Part shown: positions 39,801 through 54,660 of the stretch, piece after piece
Layout of the letters: every line of letters begins with the position of its first letter
Numbering within the stretch: the stretch's first letter is position 1
Source: Ascidia mentula
Lineage: Eukaryota; Chordata; Ascidiacea; Phlebobranchia; Ascidiidae
Direction of reading: 5' to 3'
Length of the DNA stretch: 64,000 nt
Assembly: GCA_947561715.1 (NCBI GenBank)
Contig: OX387199.1
Coordinates: 12,715,001 to 12,779,000 of the forward strand
The notes under the pieces: generated by a model
Seen by the model: only the letters and a program-made list of their open reading frames with translations
Database searches by the model: none
What the model was told of the DNA's origin: nothing
Made by a program: the position numbers and the translations under genes

Positions 39801-42800
39801 GTACAAGCTTTATTATACAGTGGAAAACGCTGGTACTCCAGTATTGCTTTTGCGGTTGCACAAAGTATGTAACTATGCGATTTCAGCACTTGTCCATTTT
39901 GCAGTATGTGACTTTTCGATAAAAAATATTTTTTTTCAGTACAAGCTTTATTATACAGTGGAAAACGTTGGTACTCCAGTATTGCTTTTGCGGTTGCACA
40001 AAGTATGTAACTATGCTATTTCAGCATATGTCGATTTTGCAGTATATGACTTTTCGATAAAAAATATATTTTTTCAGTACAAGCTTTATTATACAGTGGA
40101 AAACGTTGGTACTCCAGTATTGCTTTTGCGGTTGCACAAAGTATGTAACTATTCGATTTCAGCACATGTCCATTTTGCAGTATATGACTTTTCGATAAAA
40201 AATATATTTTTTCAGTACAAGCTTTATTATACAGTGGAAAACGCTGGTACTCCAGTATTGCTTTTGCGGTTGCACAACGTATGTAACTGTGCAATTTCAG
40301 CACTTGTCCATTTTGCAGTATATGACTTTTCGTGAAAAAATATTTTTTTTCAGTACAAGCTTTATTATACATTGGAAAACGCTGGTACTCCAGTATTGCT
40401 TTTGCGGTTGCACAACGTATGTAACTGTGCGATTTCAGCACATGTCCATTTTGCAGTATATGACTTTTCGATAAAAAATATTTTTTTTCAGTACAAGCTT
40501 TATTATACAGTGGAAAACGCTGGTACTCCAGTATTGCTTTTGCGGTTGCACAACGTATGTAACTATGCGATATCAGCACTTGTCCATTTTGCAGTATATG
40601 ACTTTTCGATAAAAAATATTTTTTTTCAGAACAAGCTTTATTATACAGTGGAAAACGCTGGTACTCCAGTATTGCTTTTGCGGTTGCACAAAGTATGTAA
40701 CTATGCGATTTCAGCACTTGTCCATTTTGCAGTATATGACTTTTCGATAAAAAATATTTTTTTTCAGTACAAGCTTTATTATACAGTGGAAAACGCTGAT
40801 ACTCCAGTACTGAGTTTGCGGTTGCACAACGTATGTAACTATGCGATTTCAGCACTTGTCCATTTTGCAGTATATGACTTTTCGATAAAAAATATTTTTT
40901 TTCAGTACAAGCTTTATTATACAGTGGAAAACGCTGGTACTCCAGAATTGCTTTTGCGGTTGCACAACGTATGTAACTATGCGATTTCAGCACTTGTCCA
41001 TTTTGCAGTATATGACTTTTCGTGAAAAAATATATTTTTTCAGTACAAGCTTTATTATACAGTGGAAAACACTGGTACTCCAGTACTGAGTTTGCGGTTG
41101 CACAACGTATGTAACTATGCGATTTCAGCACTTGTCCATTTTGCAGTATATGAATTTTCGATAAAAAATATTTTTTTTCAGTACAAGCTTTATTATACAG
41201 TGGAAAACGCTGATACTCCAGTACTGAGTTTGCGGTTGCACAACGTATGTAACCATGCGATTTCAGCACTTGTCCATTTTGAAGTATACGACTTTTCGGT
41301 AAAAAATATATTTTATTCAGTACAAGCTTTATTATACAGTGGAAAACGCTGATACTCCAGTATTGCGTTTGCGGTTGCACAACGTATGTAACTATGCGCT
41401 TTCAGCACTTGTCCATTTTGCAGTATATGACTTTTCGATAAAAAATATTTTTTTTCAGTACAAGCTTTATTATACAGTGGAAAACGCTGATACTCCAGTA
41501 CTGAGTTTGCGGTTGCACAACGTATGTAACCATGCGATTTCAGTACTTGTCCATTTTGCAGTATACGACTTTTCGGTAAAAAATATTTTTTTTCAGTACA
41601 AGCTTTATTATACAGTGGAAAACGCTGATACTCCAGTACTAAGTTTGCGGTTGCACAACGTATGTAACTATGCGCTTTCAGCACTTGTCCATTTTGCAGT
41701 ATATGACTTTTCGATAAAAAATATTTTTTTTCAGTACAAGCTTTATTATACAGTGGAAAACGCTGATACTCCAGTACTGAGTTTGCGGTTGCACAACGTA
41801 TGTAACCATGTGATTTCAGCACTTGTCCATTTTGCAGTATACGACTTTTCGTGAAAAAATATATTTTTTCTGTACAAGCTTTATTATACCGTGGAAAACG
41901 CTGATACTCCAGTACTGAGTTTGCGCTTGCACAACGTATGTAACCATGTGATTTCAGCACTTGTCCATTTTGCAGTATACGACTTTTCGGAAAAAATATA
42001 TTTTTTTCAGTACAAGCTTTATTATACAGTGGAAAACGATGATACTCCAGTTTTGCGTTTGCGGTTGCACAACGTATGTAACTATGCGCTTTCAGCACTT
42101 GTCCATTTTGCAGTATATGACTTTTCGATAAAAAATATATTTTTTCTGTACAAGCTTTATTATACCGTGGAAAACGCTGATACTCCAGTACTGAGTTTGC
42201 GGTTGCACAACGTATGTAACTATGCGCTTTCAGCACTTGTCCATTTTGCAGTATATGACTTTTCGATAAAAAATATATTTTTTCTGTACAAGCTTTATTA
42301 TACCGTGGAAAACGCTGATACTCCAGTACTGAGTTTGCGGTTGCACAACGTATGTAACCATGTGATTTCAGCACTTGTCCATTTTGCAGTATACGACTTT
42401 TCGGTAAAAAATATATTTTTTTCAGTACAAGCTTTATTATACAGTGGAAAACGCTGGTACTCCAGTATTGCTTTTGCGGTTGCACAAAGTATGTAACTAT
42501 GCGATTTCAGCACTTGTCCATTTTGCAGTATATGACTTTTCGATAAAAAATATTTTTTTTCAGCACAAGCTTTATTATACAGTGGAAAACGTTGGTACTC
42601 CAGTATTGCTTTTGCGGTTGCACAACGTATGTAACTATGCGATTTCAGCACATTTTCATTTTGCAGTATATGACTTTTCGATAAAAAATATATTTTTTCA
42701 GTACAAGCTTTATTATACAGTGGAAAACGCTGGTACTCCAGTATTGCTTTTGCGGTTGCACAACGTATGTAACTGTGCAATTTCAGCACTTGTCCATTTT

Positions 42801-44164
42801 GCAGTATATGACTTTTCGTGAAAAAATATTTTTTTTCAGTACAAGCTTTATTATACATTGGAAAACGCTGGTACTCCAGTATTGCTTTTGCGGTTGCACA
42901 ACGTATGTAACTGTGCGATTTCAGCACATGTCCATTTTGCAGTATATGACTTTTCGATAAAAAATATTTTTTTTCAGTACAAGCTTTATTATACAGTGGA
43001 AAACGCTGGTACTCCAGTATTGCTTTTGCGGTTGCACAACGTATGTAACTATGCGATATCAGCACTTGTCCATTTTGCAGTATATGACTTTTCGATAGAA
43101 AATATTTTTTTTCAGTACAAGCTTTATTATACAGTGGAAAACGCTGGTACTCCAGAATTGCTTTTGCGGTTGCACAAAGTATGTAACTATGCGATTTCAG
43201 CACTTGTCCATTTTGCAGTATATGACTTTTCGATAAAAAATATTTTTTTTCAGTACAAGCTTTATTATACAGTGGAAAACGCTGATACTCCAGTACTGAG
43301 TTTGCGGTTGCACAACGTATGCAACTGTGCGATTTCAGCACTTGTCCATTTTGCAGTATATGACTTTTGGATAAAAAATATTTTTTTTCAGTACAAGCTT
43401 TATTATACAGTGGAAAACGCTGGTACTCCAGAATTGCTTTTGCGGTTGCACAACGTATGTAACTATGCGATTTCAGCACTTGTCCATTTTGCAGTATATG
43501 ACTTTTCGTGAAAAAATATTTTTTTTCAGTACAAGCTTTATTATACAGTGGAAAACACTGGTACTCCAGTATTGCTTTTGCGGTTGCCCAACGTATGTAA
43601 CTATGCAATTTCAGCACTTGTCCATTTTGCAGTATATGACTTTTCGATAAAAAATATTTTTTTTCAGTACAAGCTTTATTATACATTGGAAAACGCTGGT
43701 ACTCCAGTATTGCTTTTGCGGTTGCACAACGTATGTAACTGTGCGATTTCAGCACATGTCCATTTTGCAGTATATGACTTTTCGATAAAAAATATTTTTT
43801 TTCAGTACAAGCTTTATTATACAGTGGAAAACGCTGGTACTCCAGTATTGCTTTTGCGGTTGCACAACGTATGTAAATATGCGATATCAGCACTTGTCCA
43901 TTTTGCAGTATATGACTTTTCGATAAAAAATATTTTTTTTCAGTACAAGCTTTATTATACAGTGGAAAACGCTGGTACTCCAGTATTGCTTTTGCGGTTG
44001 CACAAAGTATGTAACTATGCGATTTCAGCACTTGTCCATTTTGCAGTATATGACTTTTCGATAAAAAATATATTTTTTCAGTACAAGCTTTATTATACAG
44101 TGGAAAACGTTGGTATTCCAGTATTGCTTTTGCGGTTGCACAAAGTATGTAACTATGCGATTTC

Positions 44165-47100
44165 AGCACATGTCCATTTTGCAGTATATGACTTTTCGAT
44201 AAAAAATATTTTTTTTCAGTACAAGCTTTATTGTACAGTGGAAAACGCTGGTACTCCAGTATTGCTTTTGCGGTTGCCCAACGTATGTAACTATGCAATT
44301 TCAGCACTTGTCCATTTTGCAGTATATGACTTTTCGTGACAAAATATTTTTTTTCAGTACAAGCTTTATTATGCAGTGGAAAACGCTGGTACTCCAGTAT
44401 TGCTTTTGCGGTTGCACAACGTATGTAACTATGCGATTTCAGCACATGTCCATTTTGCAGTATATGACTTTTCGATAAAAAATATTTTTTTTCAGTACAA
44501 GCTTTATTGTACAGTGGAAAACGCTGGTACTCCAGTATTGCTTTTGCGGTTGCACAACGTATGTGACTATGCAATTTCAGCACTTGTCCATTTTGCAGTA
44601 TATGACTTTTCGTGAAAAAATATTTTTTTTCAGTACAAGGTTTATTATACAGTGGAAAACGCTGGTACTCCAGTATTGCTTTTGCGGTTGCACAAAGTAT
44701 GTAACTATGCGATTTCAGCACTTGTCCATTTTGCAGTATGTGACTTTTCGATAAAAAATATTTTTTTTCAGAACAAGCTTTATTATACAGTGGAAAACGT
44801 TGGTACTCCAGTATTGCTTTTGCGGTTGCACAAAGTATGTAACTATGCTATTTCAGCATATGTCGATTTTGCAGTATATGACTTTTCGATAAAAAATATA
44901 TTTTTTCAGTACAAGCTTTATTATACAGTGGAAAACGTTGGTACTCCAGTATTGCTTTTGCGGTTGCACAGAGTATGTAACTATTCGATTTCAGCACATG
45001 TCCATTTTGCAGTATATGACTTTTCGATAAAAAATATATTTTTTCAGTACAAGCTTTATTATACAGTGGAAAACGCTGGTACTCCAGTATTGCTTTTGCG
45101 GTTGCACAACGTATGTAACTGTGCAATTTCAGCACTTGTCCATTTTGCAGTATAAGACTTTTCGTGAAAAAATATTTTTTTTCAGTACAAGCTTTATTAT
45201 ACATTGGAAAACGCTGGTACTCCAGTATTGCTTTTGCGGTTGCACAACGTATGTAACTGTGCGATTTCAGCACATGTCCATTTTGCAGTATATGACTTTT
45301 CGATAAAAAATATTTTTTTTCAGTACAAGCTTTATTATACAGTGGAAAACGCTGGTACTCCAGTATTGCTTTTGCGGTTGCACAACGTATGTAACTATGC
45401 GATATCAGCACTTGTCCATTTTGCAGTATATGACTTTTCGATAGAAAATATTTTTTTTCAGTACAAGCTTTATTATACAGTGGAAAACGCTGGTACTCCA
45501 GTATTGCTTTTGCGGTTGCACAAAGTATGTAACTATGCGATTTCAGCACTTGTCCATTTTGCAGTATATGACTTTTCGATAAAAAATATTTTTTTTCAGT
45601 ACAAGCTTTATTATACAGTGGAAAACGCTGATACTCCAGTACTGAGTTTGCGGTTGCACAACGTATGTAACTATGCGATTTCAGCACTTGTCCATTTTGC
45701 AGTATATGACTTTTCGATAAAAAATATTTTTTTTCAGTACAAGCTTTATTATACAGTGGAAAACGCTGGTACTCCAGAATTGCTTTTGCGGTTGCACAAC
45801 GTATGTAACTATGCGATTTCAGCACTTGTCCATTTTGCAGTATATGACTTTTCGTGAAAAAATATTTTTTTTCAGTACAAGCTTTATTATACAGTGGAAA
45901 ACGCTGATACTCCAGTACTGAGTTTGCGGTTGCACAACGTATGTAACCATGTGATTTCAGCACTTGTCCATTTTGCAGTATATGACTTTTCGATAAAAAA
46001 TATTTTTTTTCAGTACAAGCTTTATTATACAGTGGAAAACGCTGATACTCCAGTACTGAGTTTGCGGTTGCACAACGTATGTAACCATGCGATTTCAGTA
46101 CTTGTCCATTTTGCAGTATACGACTTTTCGATAAAAAATATTTTTTTTCAGTACAAGCTTTATTATACAGTGGAAAACGCTGATACTCCAGTACTGAGTT
46201 TGCGGTTGCACAACGTATGTAACCATGTGATTTCAGCACTTGTCCATTTTGCAGTATACGACTTTTCGGTAAAAAATATATTTTTTTCAGTACAAGCTTT
46301 ATTATACAGTGGAAAACGCTGGTACTCCAGTATTGCTTTTGCGGTTGCACAAAGTATGTAACTATGCGATTTCAGCACTTGTCCATTTTGCAGTATATGA
46401 CTTTTCGATAAAAAATATTTTTTTTCAGCACAAGCTTTATTATACAGTGGAAAACGTTGGTACTCCAGTATTGCTTTTGCGGTTGCACAACGTATGTAAC
46501 TATGCGATTTCAGCACATGTTCATTTTGCAGTATATGACTTTTCGATAAAAAATATATTTTTTCAGTACAAGCTTTATTATACAGTGGAAAACGATGATA
46601 CTCCAGTTTTGCGTTTGCGGTTGCACAACGTATGTAACTATGCGCTTTCAGCACTTGTCCATTTTGCAGTATATGACTTTTCGATAAAAAATATTTTTTT
46701 TCAGCACAAGCTTTATTATACAGTGGAAAACGTTGGTACTCCAGTATTGCTTTTGCGGTTGCACAACGTATGTAACTATGCGATTTCAGCACATGTTTAT
46801 TTTGCAGTATATGACTTTTCGAGAAAAAATATATTTTTTCAGTACAAGCTTTATTATACAGTGGAAAACGCTGGTACTCCAGTATTGCTTTTGCGGTTGC
46901 ACAACGTATGTAACTGTGCAATTTCAGCACTTGTCCATTTTGCAGTATATGACTTTTCGTGAAAAAATATTTTTTTTCAGTACAAGCTTTATTATACATT
47001 GGAAAACGCTTGTACTCCAGTATTGCTTTTGCGGTTGCACAACGTATGTAACTGTGCGATTTTAGCACATGTCCATTTTGCAGTATATGACTTTTCGATA

Positions 47101-49412
47101 AAAAATATTTTTTTTCAGTACAAGCTTTATTATACAGTGGAAAACGCTGGTACTCCAGTATTGCTTTTGCGGTTGCACAACGTATGTAACTATGCGATAT
47201 CAGCACTTGTCCATTTTGCAGTATATGACTTTTCGATAGAAAATATTTTTTTTCAGTACAAGCTTTATTATACAGTGGAAAACGCTGGTACTCCAGTATT
47301 GCTTTTGCGGTTGCACAAAGTATGTAACTATGCGATTTCAGCACTTGTCCATTTTGCAGTATATGACTTTTCGATAAAAAATATTTTTTTTCAGTACAAG
47401 CTTTATTATACAGTGGAAAACGCTGATACTCCAGTACTGAGTTTGCGGTTGCACAACGTATGCAACTGTGCGATTTCAGCACTTGTCCATTTTGCAGTAT
47501 ATGACTTTTCGATAAAAAATATTTTTTTTCAGTACAAGCTTTATTATACAGTGGAAAACGCTGGTACTCCAGAATTGCTTTTGCGGTTGCACAACGTATG
47601 TAACTATGCGATTTCAGCACTTGTCCATTTTGCAGTATATGACTTTTCGTGAAAAAATATTTTTTTTCAGTACAAGCTTTATTATACAGTGGAAAACACT
47701 GGTACTCCAGTACTGAGTTTGCGGTTGCACAACGTATGTAACTATGCGATTTCAGCACTTGTCCATTTTGCAGTATATGAATTTTCGATAAAAAATATTT
47801 TTTTTCAGTACAAGCTTTATTATACAGTGGAAAACGCTGATACTCCAGTACTGAGTTTGCGGTTGCACAACGTATGTAACCATGCGATTTCAGCACTTGT
47901 CCATTTTGAAGTATACGACTTTTCGGTAAAAAATATATTTTATTCAGTACAAGCTTTATTATACAGTGGAAAACGCTGATACTCCAGTATTGCGTTTGCG
48001 GTTGCACAACGTATGTAACTATGCGCTTTCAGCACTTGTCCATTTTGCAGTATATGACTTTTCGATAAAAAATATTTTTTTCAGTACAAGCTTTATTATA
48101 CAGTGGAAAACGCTGATACTCCAGTACTGAGTTTGCGGTTGCACAACGTATGTAACCATGCGATTTCAGTACTTGTCCATTTTGCAGTATACGACTTTTC
48201 GGTAAAAAATATTTTTTTTCAGTACAAGCTTTATTATACAGTGGAAAACGCTGATACTCCAGTACTAAGTTTGCGGTTGCACAACGTATGTAACTATGCG
48301 CTTTCAGCACTTGTCCATTTTGCAGTATATGACTTTTCGATAAAAAATATTTTTTTTCAGTACAAGCTTTATTATACAGTGGAAAACGCTGATACTCCAG
48401 TACTGAGTTTGCGGTTGCACAACGTATGTAACCATGTGATTTCAGCACTTGTCCATTTTGCAGTATACGACTTTTCGGTAAAAAATATATTTTTTTCAGT
48501 ACAAGCTTTATTATACAGTGGAAAACGATGATACTCCAGTTTTGCGTTTGCGGTTGCACAACGTATGTAACTATGCGCTTTCAGCACTTGTCCATTTTGC
48601 AGTATATGACTTTTCGATAAAAAAAATTTTTTTTTCTGTACAAGCTTTATTATACCGTGGAAAACGCTGATACTCCAGTACTGAGTTTGCGGTTGCACAA
48701 CGTATGTAACCATGTGATTTCAGCACTTGTCCATTTTGCACTATACGACTTTTCGGTAAAAAATATATTTTTTTCAGTACAAGCTTTATTATACAGTGGA
48801 AAACGCTGGTACTCCAGTATTGCTTTTGCGGTTGCACAAAGTATGTAACTATGCGATTTCAGCACTTGTCCATTTTGCAGTATATGACTTTTCGTGAAAA
48901 AATATTTTTTTTCAGTACAAGCTTTATTATACATTGGAAAACGCTGGTACTCCAGTATTGCTTTTGCGGTTGCACAACGTATGTAACTGTGCGATTTCAG
49001 CACATGTCCATTTTGCAGTATATGACTTTTCGATAAAAAATATTTTTTTTCAGTACAAGCTTTATTATACAGTGGAAAACGCTGGTACTCCAGTATTGCT
49101 TTTGCGGTTGCACAACGTATGTAACTATGCGATATCAGCACTTGTCCATTTTGCAGTATATGACTTTTCGATAGAAAATATTTTTTTTCAGTACAAGCTT
49201 TATTATACAGTGGAAAACGCTGGTACTCCAGTATTGCTTTTGCGGTTGCACAAAGTATGTAACTATGCGATTTCAGCACTTGTCCATTTTGCAGTATATG
49301 ACTTTTCGATAAAAAATATTTTTTTTCAGTACAAGCTTTATTATACAGTGGAAAACGCTGATACTCCAGTACTGAGTTTGCGGTTGCACAACGTATGCAA
49401 CTGTGCGATTTC
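44165..49412. repeat. 5,248-bp higher-order duplication, copy 1
   Basis: Matches 49,413-54,660 at a shift of 5,248 bp (38 monomers plus 4 bases). Rare variants are shared at the same places, for example CAAGGTTTATT at about 44,637 and 49,885, GTATGTGACTATG at about 44,560 and 49,808, and TATAAGAC at about 45,152 and 50,400. The only difference noticed is one A in an A-tract near 48,622 (one more than near 53,870). The right end is a chimeric monomer at about 49,404-49,417. Confidence 0.85.
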
Positions 49413-52400
49413 AGCACATGTCCATTTTGCAGTATATGACTTTTCGATAAAAAATATTTTTTTTCAGTACAAGCTTTATTGTACAGTGGAAAACGCTGGT
49501 ACTCCAGTATTGCTTTTGCGGTTGCCCAACGTATGTAACTATGCAATTTCAGCACTTGTCCATTTTGCAGTATATGACTTTTCGTGACAAAATATTTTTT
49601 TTCAGTACAAGCTTTATTATGCAGTGGAAAACGCTGGTACTCCAGTATTGCTTTTGCGGTTGCACAACGTATGTAACTATGCGATTTCAGCACATGTCCA
49701 TTTTGCAGTATATGACTTTTCGATAAAAAATATTTTTTTTCAGTACAAGCTTTATTGTACAGTGGAAAACGCTGGTACTCCAGTATTGCTTTTGCGGTTG
49801 CACAACGTATGTGACTATGCAATTTCAGCACTTGTCCATTTTGCAGTATATGACTTTTCGTGAAAAAATATTTTTTTTCAGTACAAGGTTTATTATACAG
49901 TGGAAAACGCTGGTACTCCAGTATTGCTTTTGCGGTTGCACAAAGTATGTAACTATGCGATTTCAGCACTTGTCCATTTTGCAGTATGTGACTTTTCGAT
50001 AAAAAATATTTTTTTTCAGAACAAGCTTTATTATACAGTGGAAAACGTTGGTACTCCAGTATTGCTTTTGCGGTTGCACAAAGTATGTAACTATGCTATT
50101 TCAGCATATGTCGATTTTGCAGTATATGACTTTTCGATAAAAAATATATTTTTTCAGTACAAGCTTTATTATACAGTGGAAAACGTTGGTACTCCAGTAT
50201 TGCTTTTGCGGTTGCACAGAGTATGTAACTATTCGATTTCAGCACATGTCCATTTTGCAGTATATGACTTTTCGATAAAAAATATATTTTTTCAGTACAA
50301 GCTTTATTATACAGTGGAAAACGCTGGTACTCCAGTATTGCTTTTGCGGTTGCACAACGTATGTAACTGTGCAATTTCAGCACTTGTCCATTTTGCAGTA
50401 TAAGACTTTTCGTGAAAAAATATTTTTTTTCAGTACAAGCTTTATTATACATTGGAAAACGCTGGTACTCCAGTATTGCTTTTGCGGTTGCACAACGTAT
50501 GTAACTGTGCGATTTCAGCACATGTCCATTTTGCAGTATATGACTTTTCGATAAAAAATATTTTTTTTCAGTACAAGCTTTATTATACAGTGGAAAACGC
50601 TGGTACTCCAGTATTGCTTTTGCGGTTGCACAACGTATGTAACTATGCGATATCAGCACTTGTCCATTTTGCAGTATATGACTTTTCGATAGAAAATATT
50701 TTTTTTCAGTACAAGCTTTATTATACAGTGGAAAACGCTGGTACTCCAGTATTGCTTTTGCGGTTGCACAAAGTATGTAACTATGCGATTTCAGCACTTG
50801 TCCATTTTGCAGTATATGACTTTTCGATAAAAAATATTTTTTTTCAGTACAAGCTTTATTATACAGTGGAAAACGCTGATACTCCAGTACTGAGTTTGCG
50901 GTTGCACAACGTATGTAACTATGCGATTTCAGCACTTGTCCATTTTGCAGTATATGACTTTTCGATAAAAAATATTTTTTTTCAGTACAAGCTTTATTAT
51001 ACAGTGGAAAACGCTGGTACTCCAGAATTGCTTTTGCGGTTGCACAACGTATGTAACTATGCGATTTCAGCACTTGTCCATTTTGCAGTATATGACTTTT
51101 CGTGAAAAAATATTTTTTTTCAGTACAAGCTTTATTATACAGTGGAAAACGCTGATACTCCAGTACTGAGTTTGCGGTTGCACAACGTATGTAACCATGT
51201 GATTTCAGCACTTGTCCATTTTGCAGTATATGACTTTTCGATAAAAAATATTTTTTTTCAGTACAAGCTTTATTATACAGTGGAAAACGCTGATACTCCA
51301 GTACTGAGTTTGCGGTTGCACAACGTATGTAACCATGCGATTTCAGTACTTGTCCATTTTGCAGTATACGACTTTTCGATAAAAAATATTTTTTTTCAGT
51401 ACAAGCTTTATTATACAGTGGAAAACGCTGATACTCCAGTACTGAGTTTGCGGTTGCACAACGTATGTAACCATGTGATTTCAGCACTTGTCCATTTTGC
51501 AGTATACGACTTTTCGGTAAAAAATATATTTTTTTCAGTACAAGCTTTATTATACAGTGGAAAACGCTGGTACTCCAGTATTGCTTTTGCGGTTGCACAA
51601 AGTATGTAACTATGCGATTTCAGCACTTGTCCATTTTGCAGTATATGACTTTTCGATAAAAAATATTTTTTTTCAGCACAAGCTTTATTATACAGTGGAA
51701 AACGTTGGTACTCCAGTATTGCTTTTGCGGTTGCACAACGTATGTAACTATGCGATTTCAGCACATGTTCATTTTGCAGTATATGACTTTTCGATAAAAA
51801 ATATATTTTTTCAGTACAAGCTTTATTATACAGTGGAAAACGATGATACTCCAGTTTTGCGTTTGCGGTTGCACAACGTATGTAACTATGCGCTTTCAGC
51901 ACTTGTCCATTTTGCAGTATATGACTTTTCGATAAAAAATATTTTTTTTCAGCACAAGCTTTATTATACAGTGGAAAACGTTGGTACTCCAGTATTGCTT
52001 TTGCGGTTGCACAACGTATGTAACTATGCGATTTCAGCACATGTTTATTTTGCAGTATATGACTTTTCGAGAAAAAATATATTTTTTCAGTACAAGCTTT
52101 ATTATACAGTGGAAAACGCTGGTACTCCAGTATTGCTTTTGCGGTTGCACAACGTATGTAACTGTGCAATTTCAGCACTTGTCCATTTTGCAGTATATGA
52201 CTTTTCGTGAAAAAATATTTTTTTTCAGTACAAGCTTTATTATACATTGGAAAACGCTTGTACTCCAGTATTGCTTTTGCGGTTGCACAACGTATGTAAC
52301 TGTGCGATTTTAGCACATGTCCATTTTGCAGTATATGACTTTTCGATAAAAAATATTTTTTTTCAGTACAAGCTTTATTATACAGTGGAAAACGCTGGTA

Positions 52401-54660
52401 CTCCAGTATTGCTTTTGCGGTTGCACAACGTATGTAACTATGCGATATCAGCACTTGTCCATTTTGCAGTATATGACTTTTCGATAGAAAATATTTTTTT
52501 TCAGTACAAGCTTTATTATACAGTGGAAAACGCTGGTACTCCAGTATTGCTTTTGCGGTTGCACAAAGTATGTAACTATGCGATTTCAGCACTTGTCCAT
52601 TTTGCAGTATATGACTTTTCGATAAAAAATATTTTTTTTCAGTACAAGCTTTATTATACAGTGGAAAACGCTGATACTCCAGTACTGAGTTTGCGGTTGC
52701 ACAACGTATGCAACTGTGCGATTTCAGCACTTGTCCATTTTGCAGTATATGACTTTTCGATAAAAAATATTTTTTTTCAGTACAAGCTTTATTATACAGT
52801 GGAAAACGCTGGTACTCCAGAATTGCTTTTGCGGTTGCACAACGTATGTAACTATGCGATTTCAGCACTTGTCCATTTTGCAGTATATGACTTTTCGTGA
52901 AAAAATATTTTTTTTCAGTACAAGCTTTATTATACAGTGGAAAACACTGGTACTCCAGTACTGAGTTTGCGGTTGCACAACGTATGTAACTATGCGATTT
53001 CAGCACTTGTCCATTTTGCAGTATATGAATTTTCGATAAAAAATATTTTTTTTCAGTACAAGCTTTATTATACAGTGGAAAACGCTGATACTCCAGTACT
53101 GAGTTTGCGGTTGCACAACGTATGTAACCATGCGATTTCAGCACTTGTCCATTTTGAAGTATACGACTTTTCGGTAAAAAATATATTTTATTCAGTACAA
53201 GCTTTATTATACAGTGGAAAACGCTGATACTCCAGTATTGCGTTTGCGGTTGCACAACGTATGTAACTATGCGCTTTCAGCACTTGTCCATTTTGCAGTA
53301 TATGACTTTTCGATAAAAAATATTTTTTTCAGTACAAGCTTTATTATACAGTGGAAAACGCTGATACTCCAGTACTGAGTTTGCGGTTGCACAACGTATG
53401 TAACCATGCGATTTCAGTACTTGTCCATTTTGCAGTATACGACTTTTCGGTAAAAAATATTTTTTTTCAGTACAAGCTTTATTATACAGTGGAAAACGCT
53501 GATACTCCAGTACTAAGTTTGCGGTTGCACAACGTATGTAACTATGCGCTTTCAGCACTTGTCCATTTTGCAGTATATGACTTTTCGATAAAAAATATTT
53601 TTTTTCAGTACAAGCTTTATTATACAGTGGAAAACGCTGATACTCCAGTACTGAGTTTGCGGTTGCACAACGTATGTAACCATGTGATTTCAGCACTTGT
53701 CCATTTTGCAGTATACGACTTTTCGGTAAAAAATATATTTTTTTCAGTACAAGCTTTATTATACAGTGGAAAACGATGATACTCCAGTTTTGCGTTTGCG
53801 GTTGCACAACGTATGTAACTATGCGCTTTCAGCACTTGTCCATTTTGCAGTATATGACTTTTCGATAAAAAAATTTTTTTTTCTGTACAAGCTTTATTAT
53901 ACCGTGGAAAACGCTGATACTCCAGTACTGAGTTTGCGGTTGCACAACGTATGTAACCATGTGATTTCAGCACTTGTCCATTTTGCACTATACGACTTTT
54001 CGGTAAAAAATATATTTTTTTCAGTACAAGCTTTATTATACAGTGGAAAACGCTGGTACTCCAGTATTGCTTTTGCGGTTGCACAAAGTATGTAACTATG
54101 CGATTTCAGCACTTGTCCATTTTGCAGTATATGACTTTTCGTGAAAAAATATTTTTTTTCAGTACAAGCTTTATTATACATTGGAAAACGCTGGTACTCC
54201 AGTATTGCTTTTGCGGTTGCACAACGTATGTAACTGTGCGATTTCAGCACATGTCCATTTTGCAGTATATGACTTTTCGATAAAAAATATTTTTTTTCAG
54301 TACAAGCTTTATTATACAGTGGAAAACGCTGGTACTCCAGTATTGCTTTTGCGGTTGCACAACGTATGTAACTATGCGATATCAGCACTTGTCCATTTTG
54401 CAGTATATGACTTTTCGATAGAAAATATTTTTTTTCAGTACAAGCTTTATTATACAGTGGAAAACGCTGGTACTCCAGTATTGCTTTTGCGGTTGCACAA
54501 AGTATGTAACTATGCGATTTCAGCACTTGTCCATTTTGCAGTATATGACTTTTCGATAAAAAATATTTTTTTTCAGTACAAGCTTTATTATACAGTGGAA
54601 AACGCTGATACTCCAGTACTGAGTTTGCGGTTGCACAACGTATGCAACTGTGCGATTTCA
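49413..54660. repeat. 5,248-bp higher-order duplication, copy 2
   Basis: Near-identical tandem copy of 44,165-49,412. It keeps the same order of A and B monomers and the same private variants. After 54,660 the similarity to copy 1's continuation is lost. The monomer just past the end has a 2-base-shorter A/T block lacking the usual CAG (about 54,700-54,712). Confidence 0.85.
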
